Part shown: piece after piece, positions 8,615-16,783 of the stretch
Numbering within the stretch: the stretch's first letter is position 1
Layout of the letters: the number at the start of each line of letters is the position of its first letter
Assembly: GCF_040796495.1 (NCBI RefSeq)
Contig: NZ_JBFNQN010000003.1
Coordinates: 1 to 64,000 of the forward strand
Direction: 5' to 3'
From: Kineococcus endophyticus
Lineage (GTDB): Bacteria; Actinomycetota; Actinomycetes; Actinomycetales; Kineococcaceae
Length of the DNA: 64,000 bases
The notes under the pieces: generated by a model
Seen by the model: only the letters and a program-made list of their open reading frames with translations
Databases searched by the model: none
Told to the model about the DNA's origin: nothing
Position numbers and translations under genes: made by a program

Positions 8615-9086
8615 GGCACCACTCTAGGGACGGGGCAAACCCCAGGAGACCCTCTCGCGGTGCTGTGAGAACTTTCTCTACTCCGTCAAGGCGACGGGCT
8701 ACGCCCGTCGCGTTGGCCGTGGCACTGCTCGTCACCCTGCGCGCGGCCTGACGGCCGTGCTCGCGCGGCTCACGCGCCCCGCCCAACGCAGGTTATGCGT
8801 GAGCCTCACCTCGAACGCTATGAATAGTCAGCACCAGTCCAGTGATAATAGGGTTCTCCCTCCGTCCGGGTTGCGCTGCCCAAGAGCGGGGAGGAGTGCG
8901 TCGAGTGCTGGCGTGATTACCGTGTACCGCAGCATCGAAGGTCTTGCCTCCCTAACGGCCTCTTGAGCATTCCATTTTCTAGTCTGACGTAACTAGCTGT
9001 CCGGACTAAACTAGACCGACCCGATACGCGTTAAGCGCACTGACCACGGTGTGCTCAACTCAATAACCACTGCCGAAGGAGAGAAA
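8615..9086. other. Non-coding, partly structured AICE spacer
   Basis: No convincing gene is seen. The first 150 bases are GC-rich and contain a perfect 9-bp hairpin (GCGACGGGC, loop TAC, GCCCGTCGC at 8691-8711), then short inverted GC-rich motifs up to about 8,800. From about 8,810 the sequence becomes AT-richer and leads into the cargo genes. The hairpin region is a candidate for a transfer locus (clt) or a single-strand origin, but nothing proves it. Confidence 0.35.
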
Positions 9087-9191
9087 GTGCCGCAGGGAGC
9101 TGGAGTCCATGTGTTGATATCCGAAATCACACATCTTTGCCGAGAATTGCCAGAGGCAATTACGACCTACTCAACTCATTCGAGCAGGTGA
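9087..9191 (+). CDS. Possible 34-residue protein upstream of the DUF4365 gene
   Basis: A GTG at 9087 is preceded by GAAGGAGAG at ideal spacing and opens 34 codons (MPQGAGVHVLISEITHLCRE at its start). The stop at 9189-9191 is 5 bases before the ATG of the DUF4365 gene. The strong ribosome binding site and tight spacing suggest translational coupling or a small antitoxin-like or leader peptide. There is no recognisable domain, and chance cannot be excluded. Confidence 0.4.
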   Translation: MPQGAGVHVLISEITHLCRELPEAITTYSTHSSR

Positions 9192-9196
9192 GCCCG

Positions 9197-10354
9197 ATGA
9201 TCGAAAAGCCAGCTAGTCCCCGTCATCGAAAGCGACGGCAGGTGAACCACGTTACTGGAGCACTCGGTGTGGACCTAGTCAAAAGAAAGCTACCTACAGA
9301 GTGGGTCACCCGTGAGCTAAATCCCGATTATGGCCTCGATGTACATATCGAGGTTTTTGACCGTCTACCGGATGATTCCGGCAACTCGGATACGCTTGGC
9401 GAACACTTTTACGCCCAAGTTAAGGGCATCAAGGGAGGCGTCAGGAAACTGACCAAAACCGTGCGTTCGCGGACCAATGTCCTTAAGACTGACCCGCACC
9501 CGACGGAAGGAGATGCAGTTGACATCGAGGTCGTGACTTACTCGCTTGATACTAACGAATTGCTTACAATCGAGGCGATGGGTGCCGCCGTTCCAGCCTT
9601 GCTCTTCGTGGCCGACCTCGAAGAGGACATCGTTTACTTTGTTTGCCTTAACGACTATATTCAGAAAATTTTGCTTCCCGAGAATCCTGACTACGCCGAG
9701 CAGGCACATCACACAATCTACCTCCCAACCTGGAATGTATTGGATTCCACGGATGACAGCATTGCCTATATCTGGCTTCTAGCTCGGCGGGGCAAGTTTT
9801 ACGCAGCCTTCAATACTTTTGTATATCAGCGCATTGAGTTGGAGAGTGTTGCACCGTCATGGGGTATTATCGCCAATGAAGAAGATCCCCAGCAGGCGCA
9901 AATCGACCCTAGGGTCTTGTCCATGATCCAAATATTCCTGCGAGAAAATCTCCGACTGGATATTTGGGAGCACACTGGTCCGGGGTACTGGTCACCCCTC
10001 GATGATGTGCGAAAAGGGTATGAGGCATTATCGAAGCAACTTCCCATATTTGTCGATCCTCGACCCATTGATGCCGTGGAACGCTTTGTTCGGCTATTAG
10101 TAGATGTCACGCGGCAGGCTGTGAGTCTAGGGCGGATGTATGAAGAAGTTGTCCGAGAATGGCGGCTCCCCACGTCTCTTGCTGCAATGATGGACGACAC
10201 TGCCGCAAGCAAATACCGCCCGGGCATAAACTCTGAATGCGCAGCGACTGTAGACGGCGAGTCACCGACACACCTGGAGGCGGCAGCGCGAGAGTGCCTG
10301 GGTAGAACGCCTGAAGACAAACAGGGCCATGGCGGTGGGGTTGGAAGGCTATGA
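9197..10354 (+). CDS. DUF4365 (PD-(D/E)XK-like) protein
   Basis: A 385-residue protein. The N-terminal third matches the DUF4365 pattern: LPTEWVTRELNPDYGLDVHIE, then FYAQVKG. Asp48, Glu52 and the Q74-x-K76 pair are the probable nuclease-type active site. The remainder is helical and unrecognised, possibly recognising a partner or target. ATG 9197 is used because AGGTG lies 7 bases upstream. Codon use is AT-richer than the core genes, which points to separate acquisition. It converges on the DUF262 gene with 35 bp between stops. Related DUF4365 proteins are found in defence islands; a restriction role is an inference. Confidence 0.75.
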   Translation: MIEKPASPRHRKRRQVNHVTGALGVDLVKRKLPTEWVTRELNPDYGLDVHIEVFDRLPDDSGNSDTLGEHFYAQVKGIKGGVRKLTKTVRSRTNVLKTDPHPTEGDAVDIEVVTYSLDTNELLTIEAMGAAVPALLFVADLEEDIVYFVCLNDYIQKILLPENPDYAEQAHHTIYLPTWNVLDSTDDSIAYIWLLARRGKFYAAFNTFVYQRIELESVAPSWGIIANEEDPQQAQIDPRVLSMIQIFLRENLRLDIWEHTGPGYWSPLDDVRKGYEALSKQLPIFVDPRPIDAVERFVRLLVDVTRQAVSLGRMYEEVVREWRLPTSLAAMMDDTAASKYRPGINSECAATVDGESPTHLEAAARECLGRTPEDKQGHGGGVGRL

Positions 10355-10389
10355 CGCCGTGCGCCCGTCAACCCCACCCACCCAGCGCC

Positions 10390-12060
10390 TCATGGGCTGA
10401 AAGGCATGCCTTCTGTCAGTTGCTTCATGGCTTCCTCGACCAGTTGACGACGTTCGTCCAAAAAGGTCTGATAGTTGTTCGTCAAAAGCGGTCCCGACGG
10501 GATGGCGTGCGTCTTCAATCTGTAAAGAATTTCTTCATCACCGAGGCTACTGGCCTCCGACCTTTCTTTCATATACTGGAGTGGTTCTTTGTCACTGATG
10601 GTTCGGTTAGTGCGCCACGTGATCAAGGCGCAGTTCAAGGCGAGCGAAGATGGAGTTTTCTCTCCCAATTTTTTCAGGTACCCGTCTGGAAAAACGTGAT
10701 GATACTCGCGTCGGCCGAGACTGGCGGCGCTGACGCTTGAGCCGTCAGCCAAGTCAATTGCTGAGCCGTAGAGAGACACAGCCAATACGCTCCGCGCCAA
10801 GCGGTCTCGCTTCTTGGGCCAAGCCGCCGTTGCTAATTCGTCGCTGGCAGGCAAGGGTAGGTTGAAGATGTCAACCTTATCGGGCGACCTCTTGCCATGG
10901 AGCAGGTCTGCAAGTTCACGCACGTCCTTAATAACTTGCGTATGAGCAGAGCTTTCGTACCTTTCAGTAAAGAAAGCACGCCAGAGGTACTTCCGCAAGT
11001 TAGTGCGGGCAGCACCCACCGCGTCTGGCTTTAGATCTCTTGTTTGAGACCAGAGAGCAATGAGCGCCGGAACCGGGGTGACGATAGGCAAGCGTGCCGC
11101 ATCGAACAAACGTTCCTGCTCCAGGAATTCGACGGCTTTGAGTGCTCCGTCGACCAACAAGGGCCACTCATCCACGACTCGGTTCCAGTTCAGATCCAGA
11201 ATGCTGGGCCGGTCCGGAGTTTGATTCTGCATGAGCGCAGCAGTTCGCAAGACGATGTCCTGAACATCGCCATACCGACTCAAGCCCGCCACTGTCCCCG
11301 TAAGTGTGTCGAGTAGGTCGTGCAGGGATGCGCCTACCGCCTCTTCAACATCGGTGGTCACGATATCAAAGGCACTGAGCGGCGTGTGGCCAGTGTTGAT
11401 GCGCGTAAATACTTCCAAGACGGTTGCTTTCGAAGTACCTACCGGAAGGGAGATTGCCGGCAGATTGAACGAACTAACCTTACCTCGGAGCTTTGTTAAC
11501 AATTCCATCAGCTCCATGCCCTGAGCGGAGTCACCGCTGGTTGCCGCCTTGATCCACTCCTGAAGTGGTGGCCCGCCAACCGTTTCTGGCAACAAGAGTG
11601 TTGCCGGCACATAGCCCTTAGCGAAACATTGCGCAGGGTCATCAGCCCATAAAGGGTATTTCTTCCCCTCTTTGTAAGTGCGCTTGACTGCCGCCACTGC
11701 CCTGCCGCCGTAATCTGTACTACTTTCCTCATTTAGAAGGACGTAGTACGTCCGATCCTCATAGTCACCCGTAAGACTACGCCAAAGTGCGGTAAGGCGC
11801 TGTTGCCCATCGAGAAGCAATTCATTGAGCCGCTCTTTCGCTCCCGGAGCTCCTGCCAACTCACGATGTTTGAAGGGCGGGTTGTCGCCGACCTCAAGAA
11901 CCGTTACAGCACCAGCGGGGAGATCATTGATGATGCTCTCCAGGAGAGCCTTGACCTGTCCGTAACCCCATGCCTCAAAGCGTTGGAACCGGGGCAGCTG
12001 GACCTGTCCACTCCGAAGTCTAGGCAACCAGTCAGCGACCGATCGATTGCGGGCATCCAT
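10390..12060 (-). CDS. DUF262/HNH protein, GmrSD-like
   Basis: A 556-residue protein. The N-terminal DUF262 domain has LPRFQRFEAWG, the DGQQR box at 84-88 and FTRINTG near 214, the ParB/Srx-like nucleotide-binding part of GmrSD-type modification-dependent restriction enzymes. Near the C-terminus, GRREYHHVFPDGYL followed by LNCALITWRTNRTISDK is the DUF1524-like HNH nuclease signature. Both halves occur in one chain, as in fused GmrSD enzymes. The start at 12060 has GAAGGGA 5 bases upstream; the frame also opens earlier at 12126. It is AT-richer than the core genes. Restriction of modified phage DNA is the family role; the specific target is unknown. Confidence 0.82.
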   Translation of the reverse strand: MDARNRSVADWLPRLRSGQVQLPRFQRFEAWGYGQVKALLESIINDLPAGAVTVLEVGDNPPFKHRELAGAPGAKERLNELLLDGQQRLTALWRSLTGDYEDRTYYVLLNEESSTDYGGRAVAAVKRTYKEGKKYPLWADDPAQCFAKGYVPATLLLPETVGGPPLQEWIKAATSGDSAQGMELMELLTKLRGKVSSFNLPAISLPVGTSKATVLEVFTRINTGHTPLSAFDIVTTDVEEAVGASLHDLLDTLTGTVAGLSRYGDVQDIVLRTAALMQNQTPDRPSILDLNWNRVVDEWPLLVDGALKAVEFLEQERLFDAARLPIVTPVPALIALWSQTRDLKPDAVGAARTNLRKYLWRAFFTERYESSAHTQVIKDVRELADLLHGKRSPDKVDIFNLPLPASDELATAAWPKKRDRLARSVLAVSLYGSAIDLADGSSVSAASLGRREYHHVFPDGYLKKLGEKTPSSLALNCALITWRTNRTISDKEPLQYMKERSEASSLGDEEILYRLKTHAIPSGPLLTNNYQTFLDERRQLVEEAMKQLTEGMPFSP

Positions 12061-12205
12061 GTGCGTCCCTTCGTCATGCACCCAAGTACAAGAACTTGAG
12101 GCATCTAGAGTGGAGGTCGAGAACAAGGCAAGTGCACATTGGCCACTACTTGCGCACTCTCGAGCGAAATTGCTGAGTCAAACAGCGCGTGGGGGCGCTA
12201 GTAAA

Positions 12206-13339
12206 TCAGTGGCCAACGGCCTTAAGCTTCGGGCGGGGCCATACCGAGCTCACTTCGTCTATGCGCTCTGCGCTGGGGCTTGTCACCCCCAAGGAGGGCA
12301 CGGTAGTCGGCTCAACACTAAACGTAAGTTCTCCTAGCACCCCCAAAGGAAGCCCCGTCTCGCTCGACATTTTCTTAATTGCAACTCCACGGCTGCTAGC
12401 CGCAAAGACTTTTTGGAAGAGAAGCGACCTTTCGCGCTCCATGCCTGCCGGCTCACCCGTCCTGTAGCCCAAGCGCCCAAGGGCAATGACATTGTTTCTA
12501 TATGACCAATCGGACAGCAACCCGAGCGCATGCAGCCGATAGGCCATGGCCATGGCCGCAACACGCCAATAGGATTTTTCTTGCAATATTCGATCCAAGG
12601 TGGTGTTCGAACGCATGCGACGCTTAATTCCTGTCGCTGGGATTAGAAAGCTTGAAGCGAACTCATTGGCTTCTCGTTCAACGTCACGTCCGTTGAGCCG
12701 GGTGGTGTCCCGATGCAGCACGAGATGTCCCAGCTCGTGAGCCGCGTCGAACCGCCCCCGCTCGGCGCTCTTCTGCAGGTTTAGTAGCACGAACGGCTCG
12801 TCATTGCGCCAGAACGCAAAGGCGTCAAGATGCTCACCGAGTGGCGGCAGCGAGAACACGGCGACGCCCTTTGACTCCAGCAGATGCACCATGTTGGGTG
12901 CGGGGGCATCACGATCCAAACCCCAGCGCGAACGAACGTAGTCTGCGGCAAGGGCGGGTTCCATGTCCTGCTCGATATAGGGCACATCGACCGACGGAAC
13001 TTTGAAAGTCGACAGCACGTAGTCCCGTACTTCGACAGCAAGTTGGGCGGAACAGATTGCCATACCTCGAACACGCGACGCCATCTTAGTTCGCGCACGG
13101 AAAGAGACCTCATCCGCTGTTATGTCAGAGACGGGGCCTAGACGAAAGAAACTCTCCGGAAGCATCAAGGCGCCCGCAATGCGGATCAACGTGTCTTCTG
13201 TAGGGCTTTGCCGCCCCGCCTCATAATTGTGAATGCTTTGCGGTGTAACATCCACGAGCCGAGCAAGGGCTGATGCCGTGAGCCCGGCGCGCTTTCTAGC
13301 AAGAACTAGGCGCGATGGCTCAATCAATTTCACTCCCAC
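12206..13339 (-). CDS. XRE helix-turn-helix fused to ImmA/IrrE metallopeptidase
   Basis: A 377-residue regulator-protease. Residues about 8-62 form an XRE helix-turn-helix (TASALARLVDVTPQSIHNYE). The middle and C-terminal part carries the zinc protease motif AAHELGHLVLH (His201, Glu202, His205) with a downstream REANEFAS glutamate helix. ImmA-type proteins cleave or inactivate repressors and activate mobile elements or defence genes after damage or infection. The GTG start directly abuts the TAA of the upstream 240-residue gene, so the two are co-translated. Its position suggests control of the neighbouring cargo. Confidence 0.88.
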   Translation of the reverse strand: MGVKLIEPSRLVLARKRAGLTASALARLVDVTPQSIHNYEAGRQSPTEDTLIRIAGALMLPESFFRLGPVSDITADEVSFRARTKMASRVRGMAICSAQLAVEVRDYVLSTFKVPSVDVPYIEQDMEPALAADYVRSRWGLDRDAPAPNMVHLLESKGVAVFSLPPLGEHLDAFAFWRNDEPFVLLNLQKSAERGRFDAAHELGHLVLHRDTTRLNGRDVEREANEFASSFLIPATGIKRRMRSNTTLDRILQEKSYWRVAAMAMAYRLHALGLLSDWSYRNNVIALGRLGYRTGEPAGMERERSLLFQKVFAASSRGVAIKKMSSETGLPLGVLGELTFSVEPTTVPSLGVTSPSAERIDEVSSVWPRPKLKAVGH

Positions 13340-14062
13340 TTACAGAGGGTCAACCGGAAAGTTAATTTCGGTCTCTCCGCCACGAATCTCTTCAGGCCCA
13401 ATAGGATACGCGGAGATCAGGTTTCGCTCGAGCCAAGACTTCACGTACCCGTCTCCTTGCCGCGGGCGAGGCAACGAAATCTCATGGCGGATCTGCATGG
13501 TTTGCAGGTCGAAATGCATGAGGTAGACATACACCTGCAGCTTTTCCAACAGCTGACTAATCTCCTCGCTCCGCCTCTCGTGATCTGGGCGGAGAGCCTC
13601 AAAGGAGACGCTCGAGCCAAGCACGTCCTGACCAGGACGACGGTTACCTTGGATCAGCCGATGCGTAACCCCGCCCTTGGGGTACTTCGTCGAAGGCGCT
13701 TGTCCCTGGACGATTGTGCCCGTCAGCTCATCGCCAGAGGTGAACAGCATGGCCCGTCCGAGATCCTCGTTGATGAAGACAGGGAGATTTAGGACGTCGT
13801 CACGCAGGTATCCAACATCCTCAAGCTGATCGGTCAGCTCGGAGAGGCCGCCCTGGTAGGCGTAGGTCCCAGGCCCATTGGCCGAGCCACGCGAAGGTGC
13901 GCTCCGGTACTCGACGAGTGCCGCCGCACAAACATGGTGGCACATCTCGGTAGTGAGACGGAATGGCGACAGACGCCTCCGTTCAGATTCCCGCCTCGCG
14001 CGCTCTTCCTGCTGACGCTGCCATTCATCATCGCGCCCACTCTGCGAACCGCTGACCGTCAT
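13340..14062 (-). CDS. Unknown protein, partner of the XRE-ImmA gene
   Basis: A 240-residue soluble protein I do not recognise. The first 35 residues are a charged Gln/Glu/Arg helix, then a folded region containing FRLTTEMCHHVCAAALVEY and ending in a beta-rich GGETEINFPVDPL tail. ATG 14062 has GGGGAG 5 bases upstream; the frame opens slightly earlier at 14068. No membrane segment is seen. It shares an end-to-start junction with the XRE-ImmA gene, so the two probably form a functional pair, for example protease and substrate or toxin and regulator. That is inference. Confidence 0.7.
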   Translation of the reverse strand: MTVSGSQSGRDDEWQRQQEERARRESERRRLSPFRLTTEMCHHVCAAALVEYRSAPSRGSANGPGTYAYQGGLSELTDQLEDVGYLRDDVLNLPVFINEDLGRAMLFTSGDELTGTIVQGQAPSTKYPKGGVTHRLIQGNRRPGQDVLGSSVSFEALRPDHERRSEEISQLLEKLQVYVYLMHFDLQTMQIRHEISLPRPRQGDGYVKSWLERNLISAYPIGPEEIRGGETEINFPVDPL

Positions 14063-15016
14063 GCACACTCCCCAGCTTATGGAATCGGCACCTCACTTGC
14101 GGTAGCAAAACCATAAGTGCTCGTTGGTCCGAAGGCAAGCAGACACGCCGCCGCGCTCAGGCGGCTGCGGGCGCATGCCGCAGGCACTCTCCTCCCCTAT
14201 CAGAGCAGTCGCCTCCGACACGAACTCCAGGAAGACCGGGCATGACAGGAGACACGTTGCCTCTTCGACCAGCGAGTCCTCCCTTGCAGATGGACAGACT
14301 CGATGGGCAGCAGAACGCGCTGACGGCAGTCCTGACGGCAACGCGACGGCAGTCGTCCCGTTGTCCCCGCACACCGGCGCACCATCGCCGCGGGTCAGCC
14401 ACCCTCCCCGGACCTGCTCGGACTCCTATCCCTACTCTTTTAATCCGCTGCTCACTGCGCACATAGAGGTTGGGGAAGACAGCGCTACCTAGTAGGTGTG
14501 CTCGCAGTGCCTAGCGACCTCGAACCGCAGGCGGGTCTCCTCAATGGGCAACGACCACCACGCAGACCGGTAAAGATTAGGCGGCAGGTGTCAGCAAGGC
14601 GGATGCAACGCCGGGACTGGTGGTCATCCATGTAGTGCTGCCGCACCCCTCGCTCCGCTGCGGGGCTTGCCACTGGATGTCTGTGTGGCTGCTGGGCATG
14701 AGGAGCCCACAGGCCAGGCCGCCGTGTCCAGGCTCTGGCGATGCCGGAGCGCGTCTGTGACCCAGCTGCGATGATGACCGCCTCCTGTCTGACCGCAGGC
14801 GAGCAGCGCTGGAGAGACGCCCCGGAGGTCACTCGTGGCACCTCACGAGCTCTCGGTCGACCACAAACCTGCCTCGCGCCCTCCCAAGCTGCTGTCGTCG
14901 ACGCACCAAGCGAGTGTCTAACTGCGTGACAACAGACCCGGACGACCAGGGACACCTATGGGCTGGAGGAGAGACGGCAGTAGAAGGGGAAGGATGTAGC
15001 TCACCTACCTACGAAG
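14063..15016. other. Non-coding right arm of the integrative element
   Basis: About 950 bp between the last cargo gene and the tRNA remnant. Short open frames exist on both strands, but none has a ribosome binding site, recognisable protein sequence or high-GC codon pattern. Several short direct and inverted motifs are present without a clear unit. Integrase arm sites would be expected close to its right end. Confidence 0.5.
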
Positions 15017-15064
<48 letters not shown>

Positions 15065-15072
15065 TCGCCATG

Positions 15073-15108
15073 AAGGGCCCGGATCCGCTGAGCGGATTCG
15101 GGCCCTTA
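15073..15108 (+). terminator. Terminator of the host tRNA-Pro locus
   Basis: AAGGGCCCGGATCCGCT pairs across a short GAG loop with a near-perfect complement ending GGGCCCTT, directly after the tRNA remnant. It was presumably the native tRNA-Pro terminator and marks the return to chromosomal sequence. Confidence 0.75.
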
Positions 15109-15120
15109 GTCGTCTCCGGC

Positions 15121-15831
15121 TCATCCCTGCGCGGCCTCGATCGACCGCTGCAGCCACTCCTCGAGCAGGCTCTTCTCGGCGTCACTCAGCCCCGGCAGTT
15201 CCGCTGCGGTGGCGCGGAAGGCGACGGTCCGCGCCGCACCCGCCTCGACGGGAGCCCCGTCGGTGAGGATGGCGCGCGACACCGCGTCCCACAGGGCGTC
15301 GGCGAGGCCGGGGTCGCGGTCGGCGGTCGGGGCGGCGAGCAGGGTCGTGACGGCGCCGGTCCCGGCGGCGTGCACCATCGCGACGGCGCGGGCCTCGCTC
15401 ACCCGCAGCCGTCCGGCGGCCGCGACGCGGTGCACCCGAGTCCGCAGCACCTCCAGACCCGCCTCGGTGGCGGGGGAGGGGGCCCGCTCGGGGTCGTGCA
15501 GGAACCGGAAGAGGGCGGGGTTCGCGAGGCCGAACTCCACGTGGGACGTCCACCCGGCGTGCAGGTCCGCCACTGGATCGCTCTCCGTCGCGGCGACGTG
15601 GGCCGACTTCTCCGCCACGTAGCCGTCCATGACGTGCTCGGCGACCGCTTCGAGAAGCCCGTCCTTGTCCCCGAAGAGCCGGTAGATCGCCGGCGCCTGC
15701 ATCCCGGCGGCCTGTGCGACGGCCCGGGTGGTGACGGCCGCGGTGCCCTTGTCGGCCAGGAGGCTGCTGGCGACGCGGATGAGGCGGAGGCGCACGCCGT
15801 CGCGTTCGACATCCTCGGTGGAGACGGTCAC
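15121..15831 (-). CDS. TetR-family repressor
   Basis: A 236-residue TetR regulator. The helix-turn-helix is AVTTRAVAQAAGMQAPAIYRLF near residues 30-52, followed by a helical ligand-binding domain. The GTG at 15831 is preferred over upstream starts because the family begins just before the ASSLLADKG helix; the mRNA may be nearly leaderless. It is divergent from the NmrA-type gene with 88 bp between starts, so it probably represses that gene and itself. The ligand is unknown. Confidence 0.85.
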   Translation of the reverse strand: MTVSTEDVERDGVRLRLIRVASSLLADKGTAAVTTRAVAQAAGMQAPAIYRLFGDKDGLLEAVAEHVMDGYVAEKSAHVAATESDPVADLHAGWTSHVEFGLANPALFRFLHDPERAPSPATEAGLEVLRTRVHRVAAAGRLRVSEARAVAMVHAAGTGAVTTLLAAPTADRDPGLADALWDAVSRAILTDGAPVEAGAARTVAFRATAAELPGLSDAEKSLLEEWLQRSIEAAQG

Positions 15832-15919
15832 GGAACGATGGTAGCGCTTTGCCGTTTCCAGAGGTACGGTGCTGTCAATGGTACCGATCCGGCGGTATCG
15901 ACGGAAACGAGGAGCCTCC

Positions 15920-16783
15920 ATGTACGTCGTCACCGGTGCCACCGGCCAGCTCGGGTCGCGCATCGTCCACTCGCTCCTGGACCGGGTCCCCGCCGAGCGG
16001 ATCGGCGTGAGCGTCCGCGACGCCGCGACGGCCGCCCACCTCGCCGCGCGGGGGGTCCGCGTGCGGGCGGCCGACTTCCTCGATCCCGACGCGCTGGCCG
16101 GCGCCTTCGAGGGCGCCGAGCGCGTGCTCGTCGTCTCCGCCGCGATCCGCGACGCGGCGCAGGCGGCGCAGGCCCACCGCGCCGCCGTCGACGCGGCTCG
16201 GGCGGCCGGCGCGGAGCGCGTCCTCTACACGAGCCACCAGGCGGCCTCGCGCGCCTCGCAGTTCAGCCCGGCCCGAGGTCACGCCGCGACGGAGGAGCAC
16301 CTCGCCGCCGGCGGCCCGTTCACTGCGCTGCGCAACGGGTTCTACGCGACGACGGTGCCGTACCTGCTCGGCGACGCGCTCACGACGGGGGAGCTCACTG
16401 CCCCCGCCGACGGTCCGGTCTCGTGGACCGGGCACGACGACCTCGCGGAGGCGGCCGCGCGCACGCTGCTGGCCGAGAACCCGGCCGAGGGGCCCACGCC
16501 ACCTCTCACCGGGCCCGATGCCCTGGACCTCGCCGACGTCGCAAGGGTGCTCACCGACGTCTCGGGTCGCCCGGTGCGCCGCGTCGTCGTGGACGACGAG
16601 CAGTGGCTGGCCGACCAGGCGGCGGCGGGAGTTCCGGTGGGCGCATCGGAGTTCACGCTCGGCATGTTCCGCGCGTCCCGCGCGGGGGAGTTCTCCGTCG
16701 TCGACCCGACCCTGGCCGAACTCCTCGGACGTCCCGCGACGCCGCTGCGGATCCTCCTGGAGGCCGCCGTCAGTGGGCGGTGA
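15920..16783 (+). CDS. NmrA/SDR-type NAD(P)-binding quinone oxidoreductase-like protein
   Basis: A 287-residue Rossmann protein beginning MYVVTGATGQLGSRIV, the GxxGxxG dinucleotide motif of the atypical SDR/NmrA group, resembling YtfG-type NAD(P)H:quinone reductases. The conserved YTSHQAA and RNGFYATTV segments fit that subgroup. GAGGAG lies 6 bases before ATG 15920. It is divergent from a TetR gene that likely senses its substrate. The 3' end overlaps the convergent flavin monooxygenase gene by 14 bp. Confidence 0.82.
   Translation: MYVVTGATGQLGSRIVHSLLDRVPAERIGVSVRDAATAAHLAARGVRVRAADFLDPDALAGAFEGAERVLVVSAAIRDAAQAAQAHRAAVDAARAAGAERVLYTSHQAASRASQFSPARGHAATEEHLAAGGPFTALRNGFYATTVPYLLGDALTTGELTAPADGPVSWTGHDDLAEAAARTLLAENPAEGPTPPLTGPDALDLADVARVLTDVSGRPVRRVVVDDEQWLADQAAAGVPVGASEFTLGMFRASRAGEFSVVDPTLAELLGRPATPLRILLEAAVSGR

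Noticed and set aside
14063-15016. Several 60-150 codon open frames in the right arm of the element
   Set aside because: They overlap on both strands, lack ribosome binding sites and have no recognisable protein sequence.
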